From Rhizobium sp. Root1334 (GTDB taxonomy: Bacteria > Pseudomonadota > Alphaproteobacteria > Rhizobiales > Rhizobiaceae): a stretch of DNA of 64,000 nucleotides. A program made the translations under genes and the position numbers. Shown here piece by piece: positions 29,551 to 39,475 of this stretch; position 1 is the stretch's first letter, and every line of letters begins with the position of its first letter. The stretch is taken from positions 310,001-374,000 of the forward strand of contig NZ_LMEY01000012.1 of assembly GCF_001426665.1 (NCBI RefSeq), given 5' to 3'. The notes below the pieces were generated by a model, which saw nothing but the letters and a program-made list of their open reading frames with translations, was not told where the DNA came from and ran no database searches.

Positions 29551-30564
29551 ATGCCGGACTTGAAGCCTTTCGTCGCTAAGGCCGCAACAGGTGAAGCGCT
29601 CAACCGCGATGACGCCCGCGCAGCCTTCGAAATCATCATGTCCGGCGAAGCGACCCCCTCGCAGATCGGCGGCTTTCTGATGGCGTTGCGCGTGCGCGGC
29701 GAAACGGTGGATGAGATCGTCGGGGCCGTCGGGGCCATGCGGGCACGCATGCTGACGGTCGAGGCACCGGCTGACGCCATCGACATCGTCGGAACCGGCG
29801 GTGATGGCGCCGGGACCTACAATATCTCGACGCTCGCAGCACTGATCGTCGCCGGTGCCGGTGTACCGGTCGCCAAGCATGGCAATCGCGCGCTCAGCTC
29901 TAAGTCGGGAACGGCCGACGCGCTCTCCTGCCTCGGCGTCAAGCTCGATATCGGGCCGGATGCCATTGCACGCTGCATTTCAGAAGCCGGACTCGGCTTC
30001 ATGTTCGCCCAGCAGCACCATTCCGCCATGCGCCATGTCGGTCCAACCCGCGTCGAGCTGGGGACGCGGACGATCTTCAATCTGCTCGGCCCCCTGTCGA
30101 ACCCGGCCGGCGTGACCCAGCAGCTTGTCGGTGTTTATTCGCCGCATTGGCTGTTGCCGGTCGCCGAAGTGCTACGCGATCTCGGCTCGAAGAGCGTCTG
30201 GGTCGTGCATGGCGAAGGACTGGACGAAATCACCACGACCGGCGTCACGCAGGTGGCGGCGCTTGAAAATGGCCAGATCAGAACATTCGAACTGACGCCA
30301 TCCGATTTTGGTTTGGAAACCGTTCTGCTTGCCGATCTCAAGGGCGGCGATGGCGCGCACAATGCCGTGGCGCTGAAGGGCGTTCTGCAGGGTGATGCGA
30401 CGCCCTACCGCGACATTTCGCTTGCCAATGCCGCGGCCTCGTTGCTGATCGCGGGACGCGCCGGTGATCTTCGCGAGGGCATGGAGCTTGCCCGCCGGTC
30501 GCTGACCAGTGGCAATGCCAATGCTACGCTCGAACGGCTCATCCGCGTTTCCAACGCGGCGTAA
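29551..30564 (+). CDS. trpD: Anthranilate phosphoribosyltransferase
   Basis: TrpD transfers phosphoribose from PRPP to anthranilate, the second step of tryptophan synthesis. The product is 337 residues. The PRPP/anthranilate site motif [16 protein letters not shown] lies near residue 76, with [17 protein letters not shown] following. The domain ends with LIRVSNAA. I chose the ATG at 29551, preceded by AGGGA; an in-frame start at 29383 would lie inside ppiD and adds an unrelated sequence. trpC follows after 11 bases. Confidence 0.97.
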   Translation: MPDLKPFVAKAATGEALNRDDARAAFEIIMSGEATPSQIGGFLMALRVRGETVDEIVGAVGAMRARMLTVEAPADAIDIVGTGGDGAGTYNISTLAALIVAGAGVPVAKHGNRALSSKSGTADALSCLGVKLDIGPDAIARCISEAGLGFMFAQQHHSAMRHVGPTRVELGTRTIFNLLGPLSNPAGVTQQLVGVYSPHWLLPVAEVLRDLGSKSVWVVHGEGLDEITTTGVTQVAALENGQIRTFELTPSDFGLETVLLADLKGGDGAHNAVALKGVLQGDATPYRDISLANAAASLLIAGRAGDLREGMELARRSLTSGNANATLERLIRVSNAA

Positions 30565-30575
30565 GGAGAAAATCG

Positions 30576-31391
30576 ATGGCTGACATTTTGCAGAAGATCG
30601 AAATCTACAAGCGCGAGGAAATCGCCGCTGCAAAATCGCGCGTCAGCCTCGCAGACCTGAAGGCGAAGGCCGCCGGACAGGAAGCACCGCGTGGCTTTCT
30701 GAACGCCCTGAGAGCCAAGCAGGCGGAAGACCGTTTCGGCCTCATTGCCGAAATTAAGAAGGCCAGCCCTTCCAAAGGATTGATTCGGCCGGATTTCGAT
30801 CCGCCACTTCTGGCAAAGGCCTATGAAATCGGCGGCGCGGCCTGCCTGTCCGTCCTGACCGACGGCCCGAGTTTTCAAGGCGCGCCAGAATTTCTGACGG
30901 CAGCACGCAACGCCTGTTCCCTTCCCGCCCTGCGCAAAGATTTCATGTTCGAAACCTACCAGGTCCATGAAGCTCGTGCCTGGGGTGCCGATTGCATCCT
31001 GTTGATCATGGCGTCGCTGAATGACAGCGATGCACAGAGGCTCGAGCACGAGGCGTTTTCGCTCGGCATGGATGTCCTGGTCGAAGTGCATGACGAGGAA
31101 GAACTCGAGCGGGCGCTGAAACTGAGTTCGCCGCTACTTGGTATCAACAACCGTAATCTGAAAACGTTCGAAGTCGATATCGCCCTGTCCGAAAAACTGG
31201 CACCGATGGTCCCGGCCGACCGGCTACTGGTCGGCGAGAGCGGCATCTTCAGCCATGACGACTGCGTGCGGCTGGCAAAGAGCGGCATTTCGACATTCCT
31301 CGTCGGTGAAAGCCTGATGCGCAAGGACGATGTGACCGCCGCAACCCGCATCCTTTTGACCGGATCCGCCGCAATTCTGGCTGCTGAATAA
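30576..31391 (+). CDS. trpC: Indole-3-glycerol phosphate synthase
   Basis: TrpC closes the indole ring from CdRP. It is a 271-residue TIM barrel. The catalytic lysine lies in [13 protein letters not shown] near residue 60, and the phosphate-binding loops [15 protein letters not shown] and [11 protein letters not shown] are present. It is a monofunctional enzyme, not fused to TrpF, as usual in alphaproteobacteria. AAGGAG precedes the ATG. Its TAA overlaps the moaC ATG by one base (TAATG), so moaC translation is coupled. Confidence 0.97.
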   Translation: MADILQKIEIYKREEIAAAKSRVSLADLKAKAAGQEAPRGFLNALRAKQAEDRFGLIAEIKKASPSKGLIRPDFDPPLLAKAYEIGGAACLSVLTDGPSFQGAPEFLTAARNACSLPALRKDFMFETYQVHEARAWGADCILLIMASLNDSDAQRLEHEAFSLGMDVLVEVHDEEELERALKLSSPLLGINNRNLKTFEVDIALSEKLAPMVPADRLLVGESGIFSHDDCVRLAKSGISTFLVGESLMRKDDVTAATRILLTGSAAILAAE

Positions 31392-31885
31392 TGGCTGCAC
31401 CGTCCCTCACCCATGTTGGCTCGGACGGTCAGGCCAATATGGTCGATGTCGGAGACAAGGCAGAGACCGTGCGCATTGCCGTTGCCGAAGGCTTTGTGCG
31501 GATGCTGCCGGAGACGCTCGACCTCATTCTCAAGGGTAATGCCAAGAAGGGCGACGTGCTCGCCACCGCGCGCCTCGCCGGCATCATGGCCGCGAAGCAG
31601 ACGGCCAATCTGATACCGCTTTGCCATCCGCTGATGCTGTCGAAGGTTTCCGTCGATATTTCCGCCGATGCCGCCTTGCCGGGCTTGCGGGTCGAGGCAA
31701 TGGCCAAGCTCACCGGCCGCACAGGCGTTGAGATGGAAGCGCTTACCGCTGCCAGTGTTGCGTGCCTGACGATCTACGACATGGCCAAGGCCGCTGACCG
31801 GGAGATGGAGATCGGCGGCATCCGGCTCGTTCAAAAATCGGGTGGGCGTTCCGGCGACTATGCCCGCAAGGAAAGTCAGAGCTGA
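31391..31885 (+). CDS. moaC: Cyclic pyranopterin monophosphate synthase
   Basis: With MoaA, MoaC converts GTP to cyclic pyranopterin monophosphate in molybdenum cofactor synthesis. The 164-residue product carries the family's [13 protein letters not shown] start, the active-site segment [13 protein letters not shown] near residue 74, the [21 protein letters not shown] segment near residue 112, and a C-terminal KSGGRSGDY. It is coupled by single-base overlaps to trpC upstream and moeA downstream. Molybdopterin made by this pathway would be needed by the NapA nitrate reductase encoded further right. Confidence 0.97.
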   Translation: MAAPSLTHVGSDGQANMVDVGDKAETVRIAVAEGFVRMLPETLDLILKGNAKKGDVLATARLAGIMAAKQTANLIPLCHPLMLSKVSVDISADAALPGLRVEAMAKLTGRTGVEMEALTAASVACLTIYDMAKAADREMEIGGIRLVQKSGGRSGDYARKESQS

Positions 31886-33108
31886 TGGCATTGCTTCCGG
31901 TTTCAGATGCGCTCGACAGGCTGTTGAAAATCTCTGCACCGGTAGCTCGCTCGGAAATGGTTGATCTGCACGACGCAATGGGCCGCGTTCTGGCAAATGA
32001 TATCTCTGCCCTCGTCACCCACCCTGCCTTCGACAACTCGGCCATGGACGGATATGCCGGACACCATGAGGATTTTGCCGAAGCTGGTACGGAGCTTGTT
32101 GTTATCGGCGAATCGGCGGCAGGCCGTGGTTTTGACGGTCAAGTTGCCCGCGGCGAGGCTGTCCGCATCTTCACTGGCGCGCCTGTCCCTGAGGGCGCGG
32201 ATACAGTTCTTATTCAGGAAGATGCGGAAAAACTCCCGGATGGCCGTATCCGGACGACATTCGCTCTGGCCAAGGGCCGCCATATTCGCCCTAAGGGGCA
32301 GGATTTTACCCTTGGCGACATCGTTTTGCACGCCGGGCAGGTACTGGATGCCGGGCGTTTGACGGTCGCCGCCGGCATGAACCATCCGCAACTACCAACT
32401 CTCGCGCGGCCGAAGGTGGCGATCCTGGCAACCGGTGATGAATTGCGGCTTCCCGGCAGTGTTCCAGGGCCTGACCAGATTATTGCCTCGAACACCTATG
32501 GCGTTGCGGCAATTGCCCATGACAACGGTGCCGAAATTATCGATCTGGGGATCGTGCGCGATGACAAGGCGGCTATTGCGGCCGCAGTCTCCAGGGCGCA
32601 GGCCGCTGGCGCGGACGTGCTGGTGACACTTGGCGGCGCCTCAGTCGGCGATCACGACCTCGTCCAATCAACGCTGGTCGAAAGCGGCATGGTGCTGGAT
32701 TTCTGGCAGATCGCCATGCGCCCTGGGAAACCGCTGATGGTTGGATCTCTTCAGCGCATGACAGTGCTTGGCTTGCCAGGAAACCCGGTCTCCAGCCTCG
32801 TCTGCTCGCTGTTGTTCCTGGAACCGCTGTTGCGCCATCTCGGCTCTCTGCCCCCGCGTGATCGCAGCGGCAAGGCAAAAACGCTGAGTGCGCTGGTAGC
32901 CAACGACAAACGGCAGGACTATGTTCGTGCCCGGTTGACGCGCGCCAATGATGGATCGTTGCAAGCCGAGACTTTTTCGCGCCAGGATTCCTCGATGATG
33001 CAGGTCTTTGCCCAATCCGACTGCCTGATCATCCGGCCGCCGCATGCGCCGGCGCTAGAGGCTGGCGCCCCTTGTGACCTGATGATTCTCCGCTCCCCAG
33101 GCAGCTGA
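31885..33108 (+). CDS. moeA: Molybdopterin molybdenumtransferase MoeA
   Basis: MoeA inserts molybdate into adenylated molybdopterin. The product is 407 residues. Domain I has NSAMDGYA; domain III carries LATGDELRLPG, the TLGGASVGDHDLV segment, and MRPGKPLMVG with LGLPGNPVSSLV. A C-terminal beta domain follows. The ATG overlaps the moaC stop (TGATG). In many rhizobia lexA comes next; here only a small membrane protein gene and a terminator follow. Confidence 0.97.
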   Translation: MALLPVSDALDRLLKISAPVARSEMVDLHDAMGRVLANDISALVTHPAFDNSAMDGYAGHHEDFAEAGTELVVIGESAAGRGFDGQVARGEAVRIFTGAPVPEGADTVLIQEDAEKLPDGRIRTTFALAKGRHIRPKGQDFTLGDIVLHAGQVLDAGRLTVAAGMNHPQLPTLARPKVAILATGDELRLPGSVPGPDQIIASNTYGVAAIAHDNGAEIIDLGIVRDDKAAIAAAVSRAQAAGADVLVTLGGASVGDHDLVQSTLVESGMVLDFWQIAMRPGKPLMVGSLQRMTVLGLPGNPVSSLVCSLLFLEPLLRHLGSLPPRDRSGKAKTLSALVANDKRQDYVRARLTRANDGSLQAETFSRQDSSMMQVFAQSDCLIIRPPHAPALEAGAPCDLMILRSPGS

Positions 33109-33186
33109 CCACTCGGCCGGGTACCCTTCCCAAACACCACTTCGCGCCTATCTATCCCTCGGCAAAACTGCCGTTGATGGAAGGGA

Positions 33187-33339
33187 ATGAAATTGAATCG
33201 CAATGCGCTCTACATGCTTATCGGAGGCCTCGTCGTTCTGGTCGTTGGATTGGGCATCTATATCTACGACAAGGAATCCAAGCCCGACGGCGTTGAGGTG
33301 AAGATCGGCGAAGGCGGCATTTCGATCGAGGAAAACTGA
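33187..33339 (+). CDS. 50-residue single-TM membrane protein
   Basis: This short gene lies downstream of moeA. Its product begins MKLNRNALYMLIGG, has one transmembrane helix at about residues 9-28 (LIGGLVVLVVGLGIYIY), and ends in an acidic tail with KIGEGGISIEEN. GGAAGGGA directly precedes the ATG, with short spacing. The Lys/Arg-poor start and acidic tail suggest the tail is outside the cytoplasm. The function is not known to me. Transcription probably ends at the hairpin 33460-33485. Confidence 0.7.
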   Translation: MKLNRNALYMLIGGLVVLVVGLGIYIYDKESKPDGVEVKIGEGGISIEEN

Positions 33340-33459
33340 GTTGAACGCAGTGGCTTTCACACCCGTCGCCATATTAACCATTTATTAACCAAAACAACCG
33401 ATTATTCACCTCAGTTGACCTGACTACGGATGTACTAGCAGGCCAAGCATAGGACGACA

Positions 33460-33485
33460 GGCCGGGTAATCCCGGCCTTTTCGTT
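33460..33485 (+). terminator. Rho-independent terminator after moeA and the small membrane protein
   Basis: GGCCGGG-TAAT-CCCGGCC (33460-33477) is followed by TTTTCGTTTTT. The T tract is only on the plus side, so it serves the trp-moa-moe transcript and not the convergent CBS-domain gene. Confidence 0.88.
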
Positions 33486-33504
33486 TTTCAGATGATCTTC
33501 AGAA

Positions 33505-34782
33505 TCAGTGCGAAGCCCGCGAGACAAGGATTTTGTCGATACGGCGGCCGTCCATGTCGATGACTTCGAAACGATAGCCATAGGCTTCCGTAACGTCACC
33601 TTCCTCGGGGTTCTTGCGCAATTGCTGCACAAGGAAGCCGGAGATGGTTTCGTAGCTACCATCCGAATCGATTTCGTCGATACCGATCGTCAGGTGGATT
33701 TCATCGATCGGCGTGCGGCCGTCGACCAGATAGGATCCATCGTCGCGCTGGCGAATCAAAGCATGCTCGATATCGTCATAGTTCGACGGCAGAACGCCAA
33801 CGATCGCTTCAAGAATGTCAGCGATGGTTATGATGCCTTCGATACTGCCGTATTCATCGACGATCATTGCCATGTTGATATGCGATGCCTTGAAGGCTTC
33901 AAGCGCCTTCAAGCAGGAAGCCGTTTCCGGCAAGGTATGGATATCCTTGACGAAGTTGCGGACCTGAAAGCCAGCCTTCACCGGCGCGTTCAAGATTTCC
34001 TTGACCTGTACCGCGCCGAGCACTTCACCCGCCGCATCCATGACCGGATAGCGGGAATGGGCGGTTTGCTCGACCTTGGCACGGATGGTCTCGAGCGTGT
34101 CGTTGACGTCGATGAAGCTGACTTCGGTGCGATGGGTCATGATCGACTTCACGTTGCGGTCGCCCAACCGGATGATTCGCCGCAGCATTTCGTGCTCTGA
34201 CTTCTCGATCGCGCCACTTTCGACGCCCTCGGCCATGATCGCCTGGACCTCTTCTTCCGTGACATGGTCGCTATCGCTGGAAACACCAAAGATCCGCATG
34301 AACAGCGATGCCGACATCTCGAACAGATAGACGATCGGCGCGGCAAGGCGCGACAGAAACGACATCGGACCCGCGACGAACATTGCCACGCCTTCCGAGT
34401 TTTTCAGCGCCAGTTGCTTGGGAATGAGCTCGCCGATCACAACGGACAGGTAGGTAATCAGAGTGACGACCAGTGCGACGGCAACTGTGCTGCCATAGGG
34501 ATTGATCCAGCTGATCGTGTCGAGCGTCGGCGCCAGCTTGTCGGCGATGGTGGCACCACCATAGGCACCGGCAAGCGTACCCACGAGAGTAATGCCGACC
34601 TGTACAGTGGACAGAAACTTGCCCGGATCTTCGGCCAACCGTAGCGCCAATTCGGCGCGGCTGTTGCCTTGTTTTGCCATCTGCCGCAACAGTGGCCGGC
34701 TTGCCGATACAATTGCCATTTCCGAAAGCGCGAAAAACGCATTGATCAAAAGAAGAACGAAAATAACAATCAGTTCGGACAT
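33505..34782 (-). CDS. Hemolysin-family (CNNM/CorC) CBS-domain membrane protein
   Basis: The product is 425 residues. The DUF21/CNNM membrane domain (about 1-185) starts MSELIVIFVLLLINAFFALSEMA and has VIGELIPKQLALKN. A CBS pair spans about 200-330 (VKSIMTHRTEVSFID, MAMIVDEYGSIEGIITIAD). The C-terminal CorC_HlyC domain has DGRTPIDEI and SYETISGFLV. Such proteins are linked to magnesium or cobalt efflux and stress, and the name hemolysin is historical. I chose the ATG at 34782, next to AGGG; the in-frame start at 34851 only adds an unlikely cysteine-rich leader. Confidence 0.92.
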   Translation of the reverse strand: MSELIVIFVLLLINAFFALSEMAIVSASRPLLRQMAKQGNSRAELALRLAEDPGKFLSTVQVGITLVGTLAGAYGGATIADKLAPTLDTISWINPYGSTVAVALVVTLITYLSVVIGELIPKQLALKNSEGVAMFVAGPMSFLSRLAAPIVYLFEMSASLFMRIFGVSSDSDHVTEEEVQAIMAEGVESGAIEKSEHEMLRRIIRLGDRNVKSIMTHRTEVSFIDVNDTLETIRAKVEQTAHSRYPVMDAAGEVLGAVQVKEILNAPVKAGFQVRNFVKDIHTLPETASCLKALEAFKASHINMAMIVDEYGSIEGIITIADILEAIVGVLPSNYDDIEHALIRQRDDGSYLVDGRTPIDEIHLTIGIDEIDSDGSYETISGFLVQQLRKNPEEGDVTEAYGYRFEVIDMDGRRIDKILVSRASH

Positions 34783-34979
34783 AACCCTCGGACACCGTTG
34801 ATGGGAGATACGCGCATCGGAAGCGATGCACGTCAGTTTCAGCCCTATCAAATAGGCGGAAGACGCAGTTGCAGCAAGGCGGCAACTGCAGATTTACGGT
34901 AGTTTTGGCTATGAGCGCGGTTTACCGGGCCCCAGATGCAGCGCAAATTTCGATCAAAGCGCCAGATAGAACGGCGGAA

Positions 34980-35744
34980 TTACCGGGATGGAGCCTGGAC
35001 GTCATCAAGTTCCTTGAGGGCGATCCGAACGCGCTCACGCCCGACGCGGATGACATTCTGCATCGCTGCCCTCGCCCCCGCCTCATCGCGCCGGCTGATC
35101 TGCTCGACGATCTTGATATGCGAACGCGACACCTCGTCAATGCCTTCGCGGCCCGATGCGGGCGAGCTTAACTTGAATATACCGACCAGTGCCGCCTCGA
35201 TCAGGCTGCCGACGGTGCGCATGAATGGATTTCCCGAAGCTTCGACGACGGCAAGATGAAAGCGCAGATCGGCCATCGCCAGCGTTTCAGCGGTATGGTC
35301 GGGATCGCCCATCGCAACCGCCAGCCGCATCATGCCGCTGATCTCGGCTTCCGTGGCGTTGACGGCGGCAAGAGCTGCAGCGTGAGGTTCGAAGGCGAGG
35401 CGTATCTCGCTGAGATGATAGAGGAACTCTTCGTCGACGCCGCGATGGAAATGCCAAGTCAGAACATCGCCGTCGAACAGATTCCATTGATTTTTCGCCG
35501 TCACCCGGGTGCCGATACGGGCGCGCGGTACGATTAATCCCTTGGCAGCCAGCGTCTTCATTGCCTCGCGCAGAACCGTGCGCGATACCTTGAAACGTAT
35601 CGCCAACTCCGGGTCGCCGGGCAAAATGGCGCCCACAGGAAATTCGCCGGACACGATGGCCTTGCCCAGTTCATCCACCACTTGCGCGTGGCTCGTGCGC
35701 GTTCGCGCACCGGTCAGGACGGTTTCGAGCAGACCTTTACGCAA
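34980..35744 (-). CDS. FadR-type GntR transcriptional regulator
   Basis: The product is 254 residues. A winged helix (about 18-85) has IVSGEFPVGAILPGDPELA and the recognition segment VSRTVLREAMKTLAAKGLI. The FCD effector domain (about 105-235) has the metal/ligand histidines in DLRFHLAVVEASGN and SRSHIKIVEQI. The start is TTG at 35744 with GGGGGGAG six bases upstream. It lies 12 bases downstream of yjfF at the 3' end of the ytfQ-ytfR-ytfT-yjfF operon, so it most likely regulates that sugar importer in response to its ligand or a metabolite. Confidence 0.9.
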   Translation of the reverse strand: MRKGLLETVLTGARTRTSHAQVVDELGKAIVSGEFPVGAILPGDPELAIRFKVSRTVLREAMKTLAAKGLIVPRARIGTRVTAKNQWNLFDGDVLTWHFHRGVDEEFLYHLSEIRLAFEPHAAALAAVNATEAEISGMMRLAVAMGDPDHTAETLAMADLRFHLAVVEASGNPFMRTVGSLIEAALVGIFKLSSPASGREGIDEVSRSHIKIVEQISRRDEAGARAAMQNVIRVGRERVRIALKELDDVQAPSR

Positions 35745-35756
35745 GCAACTCCCCCC

Positions 35757-36725
35757 TCAGGAATACCTTCTGTTTTGGCGCGACAAAAACAGGATGGCCT
35801 TTTGCATCAATATGAAAGCAAACAGCAAGGCACCGATCAAAATTTTCGTCCACCAACTCGACAGCGAACCGTCGAAGGTGATGTAGGTCTGGATCAGTCC
35901 CTGAATCAAGACGCCGACGAGTGTTCCTCCGACAAACCCGGCGCCTCCTGTCAGAAGCGTTCCTCCAATCACCACCGCAGCAATCGCATCCAGCTCGACA
36001 CCCACGGTGGCGAGCGAATAACCTGCTGATGTATATAGGGAATAAACGATTCCCGAAAGCCCGGCCAGAAAACCGGAAAGACCATAGATCATCATGGTCG
36101 TGCGGCCGACGGGAACGCCCATCAGGGCCGACGTCTGGGCACCACCGCCAAGCGCATAGACATTGGTACCGAAGCGGGTGCGCTGGGCAATGAGGATACC
36201 CGCCGCAAAGACCAGCAGCATCAGTCCGCCGATCAGCGTGATGCGGCCACCGCCCGGCAGCTTGTAGTAAAACGTCTTCATCGTTGCGTAGAACGGATGT
36301 TTGATCGGGATCGAATCGACCGACAGAACAAAGGCCATACCACGGGCCAGGAACATACCGGCCAGCGTAACGATGAAGGCCGGCATTTCAAGATAGTAGA
36401 TGATCGCCCCCATGATCGCACCGAACAGCGTCGTGATCACGAGCACGAGCGCGAAGGCTGCGAGCGGATGGATGCCGGTATTCTGCAAGAGAACAGCCAG
36501 GAAAATACCCGTGAAGGCAATGACCGAACCGATCGACAGGTCGATACCGCCCGACAGGATCACGAAGGTCATGCCGACTGCTGCAATCCCAAGAAAAGCG
36601 TTATCTGTCAGAAGGTTGCCGATCACGCGGGTCGATAGGATGTTCGGATACTGCGCGGCACACGCCGCGTAGGAAACGACGAAGATGACGATGGTGGCGA
36701 TGAGCGGGAGATATTTCTGGTTCAT
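35757..36725 (-). CDS. yjfF: Galactofuranose-type ABC transporter permease
   Basis: This is one of two membrane subunits of a ribose/galactofuranose-class importer. The product is 322 residues with about nine hydrophobic helices. The family signature AAVGMTFVILSGGIDLSIGSV is near residue 49, and the C-terminal GGTLLTGGAGFVGGTLVG is near residue 253. It resembles E. coli YjfF in order and sequence. Its ATG overlaps the stop of ytfT by four bases. Confidence 0.92.
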   Translation of the reverse strand: MNQKYLPLIATIVIFVVSYAACAAQYPNILSTRVIGNLLTDNAFLGIAAVGMTFVILSGGIDLSIGSVIAFTGIFLAVLLQNTGIHPLAAFALVLVITTLFGAIMGAIIYYLEMPAFIVTLAGMFLARGMAFVLSVDSIPIKHPFYATMKTFYYKLPGGGRITLIGGLMLLVFAAGILIAQRTRFGTNVYALGGGAQTSALMGVPVGRTTMMIYGLSGFLAGLSGIVYSLYTSAGYSLATVGVELDAIAAVVIGGTLLTGGAGFVGGTLVGVLIQGLIQTYITFDGSLSSWWTKILIGALLFAFILMQKAILFLSRQNRRYS

Positions 36726-37747
36726 TGGGCGGACTGCTCTGCGGTCTCTCTACGGACGGATTTCCGGCCAAGGAACGTCAACCCGGCCTGCACGCGCGGC
36801 GACTGGATGACGAGGATGATGACGATGATCGCCGCCTTGATGATCAGGTTGAATTCCGGCGGAAAGCCCGAAGACAGGATGCCGGTATTGACCGCCTGAA
36901 TGATCATGGCGCCAATCAGCGAGGCAACGATACTGAACCGGCCACCGAGCAGTGACGTGCCGCCGACGACGACGGCGAGAATGGCATCGAGTTCAAGCCA
37001 GAGACCCGCATTGTTGGCGTCGGCGCCCCTGATATCTGCCGTGACGATCAACCCGGCGACGGCGGCACACAGCCCCGACAGCATGTAAGCCGCCATCAAA
37101 AGCAGAGGCGTCTGTATTCCTGACAGCGTGCTGGCACGGCGATTGATACCGACGGCCTCGATCAGCATGCCAAGCGCGGTGCGCCGCACCAGCAAAGCCA
37201 CAGCGATGCCGAACGCAAGCCAGATGACGACCGGCATCGGCAGGCCAAGGAAGGAGCCACTGCCGATGAAAATCAACCCGGGATCGTTGAAGGTCAGGAT
37301 CGCGCCTTCCGTCACCAATTGGGCGATCCCTCTCCCGGCGACCATCAGCACCAGCGTGGCGATAATCGGCTGGATATTGAGCACCGAAACCAGAAACCCG
37401 TTCCAGACGCCGCAGATCAGGCCTGTGCCGACCGCCAAAAGCAAGGTCACTAGCAATGGATCCCCGCGTACGCTGGATGCGGCGGCCACGGCGCCGCAAA
37501 TGGCCATGACCGCGCCCACAGAAAGATCGATGCCTTTCGTGGCGATCACCACAGTCATGCCGACAGCCAGAAGAGCGACCGGGGCGCCGCGATTGAGAAT
37601 ATCGATCAGGCTGCCATAAAGCCTCCCGTTCTGGATTTCGATCGAGAAGAAATCGGGAAAGACCAACCGGATCAACGCCAGAATCAGCGCTAGCGCAACG
37701 AATTGCGGCAACAGGCGGCGGCCGAGACGTTTTGCGTTGTCGATCAT
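36722..37747 (-). CDS. ytfT: Galactofuranose-type ABC transporter permease
   Basis: This is the partner membrane subunit, 341 residues, with the family signature VALLAVGMTVVIATKGIDLSVGAVMA near residue 54 and VVGGTSLLGGRFSIVASLIG near residue 260. It overlaps ytfR upstream and yjfF downstream by four bases each, so it is tightly coupled. The C-terminal tail (RKSVRRETAEQSAQ) is charged and cytoplasmic. Confidence 0.92.
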   Translation of the reverse strand: MIDNAKRLGRRLLPQFVALALILALIRLVFPDFFSIEIQNGRLYGSLIDILNRGAPVALLAVGMTVVIATKGIDLSVGAVMAICGAVAAASSVRGDPLLVTLLLAVGTGLICGVWNGFLVSVLNIQPIIATLVLMVAGRGIAQLVTEGAILTFNDPGLIFIGSGSFLGLPMPVVIWLAFGIAVALLVRRTALGMLIEAVGINRRASTLSGIQTPLLLMAAYMLSGLCAAVAGLIVTADIRGADANNAGLWLELDAILAVVVGGTSLLGGRFSIVASLIGAMIIQAVNTGILSSGFPPEFNLIIKAAIIVIILVIQSPRVQAGLTFLGRKSVRRETAEQSAQ

Positions 37748-39267
37748 TGGGCGCCTCCTGCAACCGTTGCCGCAGCAATGGCATTGACGATATGTTCGGT
37801 GGTGATCTCGCTGCCAGTCAACTCCGCCACATGGGCGCGATCGCGCAGAACGATAATCCTCGAACTGTAAGCCACGAGTTCCTCAAGCTCGGACGAAATG
37901 ACGATGAGCGACATGCCTTGTGCGCAGAGTTCACCGATCAGCCGGATGATTTCCGCATGGGCTCCAACATCGATACCGCGTGTCGGTTCGTCGAGAATGA
38001 GAAACTGCGGGTTGGTGGCCAGCCAGCGCGCCAGAATGGCCTTCTGCTGATTGCCACCGGAAAGCAACCGGATCGGCTTCTCCCGGTCGCTGGTGCGAAT
38101 GTCCAGCGCCTTGATGTAGCGGTCGGCCAAGGCATTCTGCTCGGAGGCGGCAAGCGGCCTTGCCCAGCCACGCCGCGCCTGCAAGGCGAGAGCGATGTTT
38201 TCGCGCACGGACAATTCGCCAATGATTCCGTCAAGCTTGCGATCCTCGGGGCAAAACCCGAAGCCTTCGGCAATGGCAGCGCGTGGTGATGAGAGATTCG
38301 CCGTCTTGCCGCCGATATCGGCGCTACCACTGTCGGCCTTGTGCACACCGAACATCAATTCTGCGGTTTCGGTGCGGCCGGAACCAAGAAGGCCGGCAAT
38401 ACCGACGACCTCGCCCTTGCGGACATCCAGATCGAATGGGTTGATCTTGCCTGTCTTGCCGTATTTCGAAAACCGGAAATGAACAGGGCCGCTTGCCGTC
38501 TCAACCGCACCAACGGCCTTTTCGACAAACTGCAACTCATGGCCGAGCATCATCGTCACGAGTTCGCGGCGCGGCAAGGATGCGATGTCGCGGGTGCCGA
38601 CCAACTGGCCGTTGCGCAGCACGGTGATCCGGTCCGAGAGATCGTAGACCTGTTCGAGAAAATGGGTGATGAAGACGATACCAAGTCCCCTCGCCCGCAA
38701 ATCGCGGACAATGCGAAACAGCATTTCCACTTCCTGGGCATCGAGACTGGCAGTCGGCTCGTCGAGGATCAGCACCTTGCCAGAGAGATCGACAGCACGG
38801 GCGATGGCTACGACCTGCTGGATGGCCACGGAGTAACTCTCAAGCGCCGCGGAGACGTTGATATCGATGCCATATTGCGCAAGCAGAGCGTTTGCCCGCC
38901 TTTTCATTTCCCCGTTCTGAATGAGACCGAAACGACGAGGCTGACGCCCGAGAAAGAGGTTTTCGGCAACGCTCAGATTTCCAAGGAGATTGACTTCCTG
39001 GTAGACGGTGCCGATCCCCAGTTTCTGGGCATCGAGCGTGTCTCGTGGGTCGATCTCAGTGCCATCGAGGCTCAACTGACCAGCGTCGCGGCGGTAGGCG
39101 CCCGTCATGCATTTGATCAGCGTCGATTTTCCGGCGCCGTTTTCGCCCAGCAGCGCATGCACTTCGCCGCGCCGCAGCGAAAAATCGACCTTATTGAGCG
39201 CAATGGCGCCCGGAAAGGTTTTCACGATCCCGGCGGCGACAAGAATATCGTTTGAGCTGTTCTGCAT
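37744..39267 (-). CDS. ytfR: Galactofuranose-type ABC transporter ATP-binding protein (two ABC domains)
   Basis: This is a sugar-class ATPase with fused tandem ABC domains, 507 residues. Domain 1 has Walker A LLGENGAGKSTLIKCMTG near residue 39 and Walker B LILDEPTASLD. Domain 2 has the degenerate Walker A GLLGSGRTETAEL, the signature LLSGGNQQKAILARWLA, and FLILDEPTRGIDVGA. I start at the ATG 39267 (MQNSSNDILVAAG); the longer frame to 39471 carries no family sequence. The ribosome binding site is poor. A long inverted repeat separates it from ytfQ. Confidence 0.92.
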   Translation of the reverse strand: MQNSSNDILVAAGIVKTFPGAIALNKVDFSLRRGEVHALLGENGAGKSTLIKCMTGAYRRDAGQLSLDGTEIDPRDTLDAQKLGIGTVYQEVNLLGNLSVAENLFLGRQPRRFGLIQNGEMKRRANALLAQYGIDINVSAALESYSVAIQQVVAIARAVDLSGKVLILDEPTASLDAQEVEMLFRIVRDLRARGLGIVFITHFLEQVYDLSDRITVLRNGQLVGTRDIASLPRRELVTMMLGHELQFVEKAVGAVETASGPVHFRFSKYGKTGKINPFDLDVRKGEVVGIAGLLGSGRTETAELMFGVHKADSGSADIGGKTANLSSPRAAIAEGFGFCPEDRKLDGIIGELSVRENIALALQARRGWARPLAASEQNALADRYIKALDIRTSDREKPIRLLSGGNQQKAILARWLATNPQFLILDEPTRGIDVGAHAEIIRLIGELCAQGMSLIVISSELEELVAYSSRIIVLRDRAHVAELTGSEITTEHIVNAIAAATVAGGAQ

Positions 39268-39399
39268 GAAACCGGATTCTTCAACAAATGAGGTCAGCCA
39301 TAGCTTACGGATTTGCGCCAGTTGCACCAGCGTCCGCATAAGGTGTGGATTGCCACGGTGCCGGGCATTCGGACGTAAGCAGTCCATCTGACAGTGACG

Positions 39400-39470
39400 T
39401 GCCGGCATCGCATCGCGATCCACATCAACCGTCCAAAGACAGCGGATGTGCCCCTCGTGCAATGCCGGCA
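39400..39470 (-). promoter_or_regulatory. Inverted repeat in the ytfQ-ytfR intercistronic gap
   Basis: TGCCGGCAT at 39400-39408 is complementary to ATGCCGGCA at 39462-39470, with partial pairing inside. The hairpin lies just after the ytfQ stop. Such structures after a binding-protein gene commonly protect its mRNA 3' end and reduce read-through, giving more receptor than ATPase; that role is inferred. Confidence 0.5.
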
Positions 39471-39475
39471 ATCAA

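Noticed and set aside
27435-29786. A 783-codon open frame on the minus strand opposite ppiD and trpD
   Set aside because: It is the antisense of ppiD. Its sequence is low in hydrophobic structure and rich in Arg, Cys and His, no domain is visible, and the plus strand has clear PpiD and TrpD motifs.
34869-35171. A 100-codon plus-strand open frame next to the GntR-type gene
   Set aside because: It largely overlaps the regulator in antisense and has no ribosome binding site or protein-like composition.
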